Part shown: positions 56,061 to 64,000 of the stretch, piece by piece
How the letters are laid out: each line of letters opens with the position of its first letter
Numbering within the stretch: the first letter of the stretch is position 1
Source of the DNA: Stictocephala bisonia
Lineage: Eukaryota; Arthropoda; Insecta; Hemiptera; Membracidae
DNA: 64,000 nucleotides
Direction of reading: 5' to 3'
NCBI GenBank assembly: GCA_035578905.1
Contig: JAQJVL010000322.1
Span: 489,798 to 553,797 of the forward strand
Program-made: the position numbers and the translations under genes
Notes under the pieces: model-generated
The model's database searches: none
What the model saw: only the letters and a program-made list of their open reading frames with translations
What the model was told of the DNA's origin: nothing

Positions 56061-56214
56061 TTTTGTATTTCATTAGAAGAAGATACGATTATGGGGAAAA
56101 GGCATAAGCATTTTATTTGAAATAGATTAAAATATATTATTTTAAAAAGTCAACGTTTTGAGATAAAAAGTCTAAACTTTGAGACTATAATAGAGATTAC
56201 AATAGAAGCATAGA

Positions 56215-56760
56215 CTTTATTTATTTATTCTTTCAACGGCAATGCCAATGTACATAACAAAAAAACATTGTGGAATACATACAACAAACTTAAGTGCTAG
56301 AACAAGACAAGATTAGAATTTCTTTGAAAACAACTAGTAATTAATAACTTAGAAAGAAAGCAATCAAATTAGCAAAAATTACAAGAGTAGAGAATGGTAA
56401 ATCATATCAATAATAAATCTCAAAATAATGGTAACATTACAGCATAACAGTAACACATAAATGATTTGATACACATAAAAATGATTTGATAGTAAAATGA
56501 GATCAACAGGCATGACGAGCTGCAATACAACTCAGTATGCTCCTCCTGAAGCACAACAGGCCACCGCAGAAGAAGTCAATTTCAGCCGGAATTGAATTAC
56601 CATGTTGATAGAGTCTATCAATGGTTCCGGACCTCAAGTAGTTGGTTCTGTAGAAGTTGTGAACAAAAAGATCAGTTGATCTAGTGGTACTTGGAGTCCG
56701 AAAGCCAATCTTGCCCAGAAGTTCGGGGCAGTTAATGATCCCATATATATATATAGATAT
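56215..56760 (-). mobile_element. 3' end of a non-LTR retrotransposon
   Basis: The minus strand of 56500-56745 encodes a reverse-transcriptase C-terminal tail (INCPELLGKIGFRTP, FVHNFYRTNYLRSGTID, IPAEIDFF) ending at a stop near 56507. The 3' untranslated region ends with GTTGAAAGAATAAATAAATA at 56215-56235, a typical LINE tail. Only this end of the element is present. Confidence 0.75.
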
Positions 56761-57155
56761 AAAATAGAAGGTCTACGCTAAGAGTCAGAGTTTTAGAAAA
56801 AAATAATATTTTTCACTATGGCCTCTCAACGCCGACGTATAAAACAATAGAAGAAGAAGAGAAGAAAAAGTTACAATTGATTTTAAAGATGATGTAACTG
56901 TGATGACTGATGTGATGTTACAATTACTGTCATTTACGAATAGTAACGGTACGGTTCAATCAGACGAACAATGTTTATAACGTAAGTATCTATTTATTTA
57001 CTATTCTAAAATGTTAGGGATATGCACGTTGTGATCTCAACTAGGGCTGTTGTGGTAGCCTTAATTTAAATTTTTTTTTATTCATTCTAGGCTATGACAA
57101 TTTACACCAATTATACAATATTTAATTATAATAGTCCCACTAGTTGATGTATTAA

Positions 57156-58217
57156 CCCTCGAACCGGGTTCTACTTTTTCCTGTACCATCACATCATTTT
57201 TTGCGCATTTGCAGACATTTTTTCAAAAAATGATAAAAAATAGTAAAATTATATAACCCTACTTATGTTTGGTATTAGTGCACTCCTAATAAAGCAGGCT
57301 ATCTAATAATAATAAAATATTACATCTTTGGGGAAAACAAAAATTTTTATGACTCATGATATCTCCGACAATGACTTTTGTAAACATAAAAAAGGGGGAG
57401 TCACCTTGAAAACAATATATTATAGCTAAATTCAAAATTCCAAGATAGCCTAAATATTACAAATTTCGTCTAGCTTCAGGATATATAAAGGTTTTATATG
57501 TTATTTGAAGTAAAAAAGTAATTATACTTACAAAACCCTGTGTAGTACAATATATGCAAAAATTTGTTACTGTGGTAACATAATTTTCAAAAATTTGCTA
57601 AAAATTCTATATAATCAGTACAGACTTCTAACTAGTACTAAAATTTATAGAATTACTTGTTCTATAGATAAAATATATTTGTAAAATGGTTATCTTGGTA
57701 TCCTCTGGCTGTGAGCTTAGGGGTCCACAGATGATGATGAAATTTATCCGGCGTACGCACACAAATGCGATATTCTTTATGTTCAAAATTTTTTTTCTTT
57801 TATAAAAAGGCTTCAATATAATTTGTTGTTGTATATATATATATCAAAAGTAATGTAAACACAATTATATCCTAATAACACCATAATTACGTATAATGAG
57901 ACTTACAAATACAATTGAAAGACAAGTAAACAAAACTTCCAAGGCTAGCGTCAGTTTGAAAATCACTTTCACATTGGACAACGAATATTCATCATATTAT
58001 TTTCCGTTGTTCCCGTCGTCTTAGAACCAAGTCAGGCATACCACTACAATCGGTAACTCTTCCCGTTTCCAGTGGTATATGAATCTTGTCAATAGCCCTA
58101 ATAGGTATACTATAACAAGTGATAATATCGAGCGATGTCAAGTCGACAATTTTTTGTCGATTGCCAGTACAGAATCAACACAAGTCGACAATTATTTGTC
58201 GAAACGCGGCACGAGGG
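57156..58217. mobile_element. piggyBac-like non-autonomous element with TTAA duplication
   Basis: Flanked by TTAA on both sides (57152-57155, 58218-58221). The termini are imperfect inverted repeats beginning CCCTCG (CCCTCGAACCGGGTT at the left; the right end in reverse complement reads CCCTCGTGCCGCGTT). A subterminal motif AGTCGACAATT(T/A)TTTGTCGA occurs twice at the right (58140-58202). The 1062-bp interior has no transposase. TTAA plus a CCC terminus is the piggyBac signature. Confidence 0.75.
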
Positions 58218-58439
58218 TTAATAGATCGATGGTAAACTGTTAATAATACCATTTATTTAATAAACTCGATTTAGGTAAATGTTGTAGGACCTATGAAATG
58301 TTTGTAAATCCCAAGTTACAATTTATTGTAACACAAGTAAATAATTTACCTTTTCGGTTATTATGCAGTTTCTTGCAACAAAAAAATTTGAAAACTGCCT
58401 GATTGGGTTACGTATTAGCTATCTTTTTTTATAGGATAT

Positions 58440-59475
58440 GCTTTTTAGGTAATTATGCACTTTCTTGCCACCTCTGTAAATACGATTTCTTGTTGAAAAA
58501 GTGATGAAATATGAGTTTATATCTCTTTAGGAGTTTGATTTCATCCGCGGAAAATTCGTTTTTTACCGAAAAGTTTAAAAACTAGTTTTCTATCTGATGG
58601 TAAAAAAAATCAACTTTTTTTAAAATCGTTATTTTTCTACAACTTTTTTTTTCATTTCTCGCGTTTTGTTATGCTGAACACAAATATATAACTAGTTTTG
58701 TAGTAAAGTTATTTTTTCAGTTCGAAAAATGCATTTTTTACTGACATAACCTCACTTATCCTAACTGTCTATTTTCTCAACAATAATTCGTAATTTGTGT
58801 TAAATTTGAGTGTTTGGCGTCCGTGACGGCCTGCCGGTCGTCACTCCGGCGAGATTATAGGTGAATTCAGTTTTTGTAATTAATAGTTGTATATAATGAT
58901 CGTGTTATGGCCGCTAATCGCGATTCGCTGCAATAGTGGTTTTTCCGTTATATCATGAGAAATATTTGTAATAGACCAAAATAGTTTTCAAATTTATATT
59001 CAGCTCAAAAAAATACATCAAAATAAAAAAAGATGATTAAAATACCATTTCAATTAATGTAAATATGACAAAAATACTAAAAGTTGTGACATTGGTTTTT
59101 TTTCAATTTATGGTAAAATACGTAATTTCCGTGGATTAAAAAGCATATCTCGTTAAAAAAGAGCCAATTCTAGACCCATTTCAAGCAAATTGTTCTAAAT
59201 TTGTTTGGTGGCAAGAAATTGCATAAATACAGTTTTTTATTATGCGGAAGTCATGGTTTTTACAGAGAAATTTGGAAAAACCAATGTCATAAATTTTAAT
59301 ATTTTAAAGTATTTATGTAAAATAAATTATATATTAGTATGTTCTAGTACTTTGATGTGGTTTTTTTTTCCTGAATACAAATTTGAAAACTATTGTGGTC
59401 TAGGGCCTATAGGCTACCAATTATTTCTTAAGGTATAATGGAAAAATACTTCTGTGGCGAATCGCGATTAGCGAC
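58440..59475 (+). repeat. about 1-kb dispersed repeat, copy 1
   Basis: Shares segments with 60430-61000 (TGCACTTTCT, GATTTCTTGTTGAAA, GAGGTTNATTTTAGCCGTGGAA-like, GAGAAATAATTGTTATNTAGACCAAAATAG). Its right end contains an inverted copy of its own segment (58907-58930 GGCCGCTAATCGCGATTCGC versus 59451-59473). Non-coding. Confidence 0.65.
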
Positions 59476-59499
59476 CACTAGGCCTAAGCGATCATTCAT

Positions 59500-60429
59500 A
59501 AAAACCAACGGCAACAATGCACTTTCTAGACGTCTCATAAAATAAGATTTTTTGTTGAAAAAGTAGTAAAATATGAGTTTATAATTCTAGAGGAGGTTGA
59601 TTTTAGCTGTGGAATCTCGTTTTTTAATGTTATAGAGTAGTGAAAAAACAACCTTTGAACACAAACGCTACCACCATGCAATAAAGAAGTCTATATGTGT
59701 AACCCACCGCCGCTATTTTGCGGCGAATGAGGGTTTATCCACAGTCTGCAGCTGTACATTTGCGGTGCTTGGGGTCATTGCCATAGACTGCCACCACAAA
59801 ATTGCGGTGTTGTACCTATGATACTAAATAGCATATTGCATGATTTATTTATTGTGGACTGTGGGAAAGGTTGCCACATCTTTGAGGCGCTTGGTCTTTG
59901 AGTGGACCAACTTATGACGTCGCAAAACATTAGGCAATACTGCAAGACCAAGTTCTTCGAGGGTGCAACATCCTCAGCCCAGTGCACGTAGCCAGAAACT
60001 CGCCTTCATAGTGAGTTGTTGCATTGTTTGTGCAATGGGGAAATGGCGGGAAATAGAAGACAAAGTTATGTAATTGTTGGCGTTGCTAGTACAAAACTAT
60101 ATAGGTAAAACCCTACATTTTACAGTACAGACTAAGCACCGTGGATTTGCGGCACTTATGGAAATGAATAAAAACTGTAAAAACAAAGTGAAACTTTTTT
60201 AGTAAGTTAAAAAAAAAATTGGATATATATTGAACTGTTTTGATCCATATTATCAAACTCTTACTCTTAAGCTATAACGACGGCCACGTTCATTAGGTTT
60301 GGTCAGCAAGTAGGCCATCTTCTTAAACGCACAGGCTGTGGTAATGACCGTGCTGCCACAGTTGATAGCGAACGGGTTAAAATTGAATTAAAAAAAATTT
60401 TTGTTCATTTTACTCAAACGATCATTCAT
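59500..60429. repeat. partial copy of the same repeat and a GC-richer insert
   Basis: 59505-59640 repeats the start of 58440 and 60430. 59700-60380 is GC-richer with recurrent TTGCGG and TGCGGTG motifs and ends AACGGGTTAA. It may be a separate unit, but no matching inverted end was found. Confidence 0.45.
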
Positions 60430-61000
60430 AAAAACCTAAGATAACAAAGCACTTTCTAGACGTCTGAAAACATGATTTCTTGTTGAAATTGTGATGAAGC
60501 ATGAGTTTTAATTCAAGAGGAGGTTCATTTTAGCCGTGGAATCTTGTTTTTTTGCTATCCAAAAACTAGTTTTTATGTGATATGATAGTGAAATAACAAC
60601 ATTTAAAAATGTTGTTCATTTTACTTGTTTTTTAATGCTGAAATTGAATATATAGCCTATAGTTGGCTTTTTTAATAAAATAAATTTTTCGGCCCAAAAA
60701 ATACATGTTTTACTTATATAATTAAACATAACGTTTCTGACCTAACCTAATTGTCTATATACTAAAAAAATTTGTTTTTTTTAGTATAGCTCCCATTAAC
60801 ATTGTGCATATGGCTACTATACACGATTTGCCGCAAACGTAGTTTTTCCATGATATCTCGAGAAATAATTGTTATCTAGACCAAAATAGTTTTAAATTCG
60901 TGTCTAGCCTAAAAAACTACATGATATTTCAAAAATGATGAAAATAACATGAAAAATAATGGAAATAAATCGAAAAATAACATTTTCAAAAATATTAAAT
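60430..61000 (+). repeat. about 1-kb dispersed repeat, copy 2
   Basis: Aligns with 58460-59060 with many differences; includes the GATATCTCGAGAAATAATTG segment. Confidence 0.6.
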
Positions 61001-61387
61001 TAGTTTTGATTTTTTGTGGGTTTATATACCTAATTATACCTACTGATGATAAAAAAGTTAAGATTGGCAATGCGTCTAGAAAGAGCATAAATATCAAACA
61101 AACTGTTAACCACCTAAACAGTATTGACTTGTATATCTGCTACAAGTACGGCCGATAGGCCGTTCCAGACCCCAGACACCTGAATTAATTGCATATTACT
61201 AATTTTTGTTGAGTTAGTGTCCGCATCTCATCCAAGACAATTAAGATAAGTTAAATATGTTAAAAGTAAACTTAGATAAGTTCAAAGTTGAAAAGTAGTC
61301 CCTAACTATTTTTAGAAATTTTTTCACTACCTAGGCTGTATACCTTTTACTAAACTAGTTTTTTAAATTTGTCTGTAATGTCGGCAC

Positions 61388-61735
61388 TAGTGGCGCAGTG
61401 CTGTAACCCAGCTACTTGGGGACAAAGTGTTTGGGAGATTGTAGGCGATAGGTTCCATGTTCGATCCTCTTAATACCGACACGGCGTCTGCTCAGTGGCT
61501 GCCATCGAAGTGGACAGTTCTGGAGAAGTTTGGGGTGTCCATGTTGGATGGTAGTCAATGTTTAGATATTGTGAAGGGAAGAGAACTGAGTGTCAGATTT
61601 GTCAGTTAGCTGAAAATCAGACCAACACTGTGGTTCGGATTCCAAGAAAAGCTGGAGGTCCCATAGTTTCCTTGGCTATTGAGCTATTAATAAATATTCC
61701 TTTCTAAGCTAAGTCGAACTCAGATAGCAACAATG
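61388..61735 (+). repeat. tRNA-like SINE, uninterrupted copy
   Basis: The head is TAGTGGCGCAGTGCTGTAACCC (A-box-like) and GGTTCCATGTTCGATCCTC (B-box-like, TTCGATCC). The body has GGTGTCCATGTTGGATGGTA and AGAGAACTGAGTGTCAG; the tail has GAGCTATTAATAAAT. It retains TTAATACCGACACGG, the intact target into which P-like copy B inserted in the 27.9-kb copy. Pol III origin is inferred from the box-like motifs. Confidence 0.72.
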
Positions 61736-61739
61736 CTTG

Positions 61740-62780
61740 AGCATGAGCTTTCTGATTTTTCAGGAAAACATGAGTTTTCTCCAATTCAAATAAAACTCCT
61801 AAGTAAAATAGAAACTTTATTTTACACCTTTTTAAAAGAATTCAGATTTTGAGAAGCATCTATTAAGTACTGTACACTTAACTATCCAAAAAGTCATGCT
61901 TTTCTTAGATGCATCACAAATCTTTACATATTTATCACCAGAAGATAGAATGAATCTGCTTTTTAATTTGTTGTATTTATAGATCTTAAGAGGCCTCTAA
62001 ACCCCCGCGCTGAGAAGCGTAAAAACTGCTTTGTGCGGTCCAAGATACTAACCTTTATTTACTGTCGTAAAATTATAAATTAAGTATCTATTTAAAGATT
62101 TTTTGACTAGAATAGCTTTTTTAAATTTTCAAATTCTCCTTAATTTATTGAAGTTACCCAATATTCAAACTAGTGCCAAAATAAAACTAGATTTGTACAC
62201 ATTTATTTATAGAATAAAGTAAATACGCTAACTTTCTTTTAAAAATGCTTACTGTTTGTACTAAATACTGATTGTTGGTAATTTTTAACAGTTGTGTTTA
62301 AAAAAAATCGTTATATTTAGTAATTTGCGTAGGTCTATTTAAATCATATGAAATTAATCACTCCTAAAATACTGTGAAATATTTACTAGTAAAGGATCGC
62401 GCACACTAGATCGGCACGACAGACCTGCACAACTAATTTTTTAACGTAAAAAAAATAATAAATAAAACTATGGGTATTATATGAATTTCATGTTGTTTTC
62501 TCTCTAGACTCGAATATGAAAACCATTTCTCATACAAAAAATAATTACTAAGGCTACAAAAAGTATGACAAATGGATGTCATATTCGTGTTTAGGGGAGA
62601 AAACTACAGAAGATTGATGAACTATAAATGTTAGAAAGCTAAACAGTTTTTTCTATTTTTTTTTTTTTTTTTAATTTGTATTTCTGGTTAAAAATTGCTT
62701 CGGATTCATGATTGTAATGTTGATATTGATCATTTAATAAAAATCTTTGAAATCGAATGGAACCAATAATAAAACCATTT
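61740..62780. other. no feature seen
   Basis: AT-rich, with a long T-run near 62648-62672. No gene recognised. Confidence 0.5.
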
Positions 62781-62784
62781 TTCA

Positions 62785-63010
62785 ACTAACCCATATCAAT
62801 CTAAAAACAAACCATATATGAACCTAATCATGAATAATCCATTGCCAAAATATAAAAATAAAAAAAAAGATATTAAGTTAGTCACAGTGGACCGCAAATT
62901 GGGAAAACCATGCTGCTCATCAGAAATCAGACCAGTGATTTTGTGTCTTATGCGATCCAGGAAAAGATCTTCAAACACCTTGGAGATGGTAGAGAGTTTC
63001 ATCTTAAATC
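62785..63010 (-). pseudogene. reverse transcriptase fragment, non-LTR type
   Basis: The minus strand encodes STISKVFEDLFLDRI and ISDEQHGFPNLRSTVTNL, the entry region of jockey-group reverse transcriptases (SVISKIFE.., ..QHGF..RST..NL). It is cut off on both sides within about 70 codons. Confidence 0.75.
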
Positions 63011-63077
63011 CAAACTACCAAAATATAAATGTAAACGTACATATGCATAAGAGGTAGATAGATATACAACTAAATAG

Positions 63078-63660
63078 GGTGGTGAGGGCTATCAGTAGCT
63101 ACCTCATTGGCACCCCTCTATCTTGGCTTCCAGTGCTGTGCAACATAGCTCCTCCCAATATAAGACGCATAAAGGCACTTCTTAGAGAATTTAGAAAGAT
63201 CCTAGCTACTCCAAATCTCCCAAGGCCTATTTTGCAAGACATCCCACAACTTATAGGACAACTTAAATCTAGAAAACCATCTCTTTGACAAGCTTCCTAG
63301 TTAATCTCAAATACATGTTTGCCAAAAACCAACTAGGCGTTAACTAAGGATATGTTTGACAGGCAAAACAAGTATCTGGTATCAGACACTATGGCCGTCA
63401 TCGGTCAAATGAACCTTCCTTGTAAGGAATGGATTATGTTGAGTCAATTTTGCACAGGGGTTGGAAGATGCAACTACTGGAAGTTTATGTGGTGAATGAC
63501 AAACTATAGTCATGTAATTTCAGAGTAGAGGTTCAAACTATGAACCACATAGTCAATGAGTGCCCATTGTGTTCTTTTAAAGTGGGATAAGCTGGTCTTC
63601 ACTCAATAGGAGAAGCAGGTGTTGAATGTTTAAAAAACTTGCATGTAGTTCTGTGGTGGG
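63078..63660 (+). pseudogene. degenerate C-terminal tail of a non-LTR reverse transcriptase
   Basis: Plus strand. GTPLSWLPVLCNIAPPNIRR and IKALLREFRKI at 63103-63200 match the common C-terminal region of arthropod LINE ORF2 proteins. After frameshifts, CKEWIMLSQFCTGVGRCNYW (63420-63480) and QTMNHIVNECPLCSFKVG (63535-63590) continue the same tail in order. It has several stops and no catalytic core. It lies in opposite orientation to the fragment at 62785-63010, so they are separate remnants. Confidence 0.75.
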
Positions 63661-63669
63661 AGAATAATA

Positions 63670-64000
63670 TATAAACATTAAAACACAAGGACTTTGACTT
63701 TAGGTTTTTATTTTATTTATATTTTTTATTGTTCTGATTTTTTTTCATTAGATTTGTAGTTGTCTATGAAAGCCATATAATATATAAACTACCAAAATAG
63801 TATCACGAGTAAGTCTTGTTGGTGTGACCATCTGTACTTGCTCGGGTTACTCTTTTTAGAACATCCCTCCTTTTTCAAGATTTGTTTTTTCCAAACTCGT
63901 ATAAAAGCAGCTAACTTTGAAATGACTTAAACACTTTTGGGAAAACTAGGCTAGATTTTTTTTCAGAAATGAAATTAAATTTAAAAATAAAAAAATTAGG
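63670..64000. other. no feature seen
   Basis: AT-rich end of the window. Confidence 0.5.

Noticed and set aside
59700..60380. Second piggyBac-like element ending AACGGGTTAA
   Set aside because: A TTAACCC terminus is present on the right only; no matching inverted end with TTAA was found on the left.

Overview
The window is eukaryotic, very AT-rich nuclear DNA with no recognisable host gene. Its families (P/THAP9-like, mariner-like and piggyBac-like DNA transposons, a Helitron, a mag-lineage Ty3/gypsy element, Penelope-like elements, jockey-like and FP-domain non-LTR retrotransposons, tRNA- and 5S-like SINEs) point to an arthropod. An insect is most likely and a hemipteran is a guess; the species cannot be named from this sequence. 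Almost all coding sequence belongs to transposable elements, and nearly every long reading frame is broken.

Layout. 1-13.4 kb is mostly featureless AT-rich DNA with diverged repeats: a 370-bp direct repeat pair, a 5S-like SINE at 6 kb, a 28-bp tandem array at 11.3 kb and a Penelope-type inverted repeat at 11.9 kb. 13.8-25.3 kb is P-like element copy A, split by a complete Helitron (17793-24058). 26.7-40.9 kb is one old repeat containing a tRNA-like SINE. It was opened first or second by P-like copy B (27973-37395, itself carrying a mag-type LTR retrotransposon at 28882-33093) and by a mariner-like element (37557-40531, itself carrying a 780-bp element with 8-bp target duplications). 42.2-43.1 kb holds a Penelope GIY-YIG fragment abutted by a near-perfect palindrome. 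44.2-48.0 kb is a two-ORF non-LTR retrotransposon. 49.4-50.0 kb is a 635-bp palindrome. 51.9-53.2 kb is an inverted, much less interrupted copy of the 26.9-40.8 kb repeat. 53.2-55.9 kb is a pair of direct repeats around a truncated jockey element. 56.2-64 kb has a non-LTR tail, a piggyBac-like TTAA element, a repeat family, a SINE that preserves the empty target site of P-like copy B, and two degenerate reverse transcriptase pieces.

How it fits together. Exact target duplications at most junctions allow a relative chronology. The two P-like copies are 5193 and about 5206 bp once their inserts are removed. They share the same Penelope inverted pair and the same transposase frameshift, yet have different 7-bp target duplications. 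A defective element that already carried Penelope sequence must therefore have been moved in trans. The Helitron and the mag element (two 167-bp LTRs identical by eye) came later. I found no evidence of a new host-encoded or defence system. The unusual content is this nested, datable transposon structure and several apparently non-autonomous families that may be undescribed.
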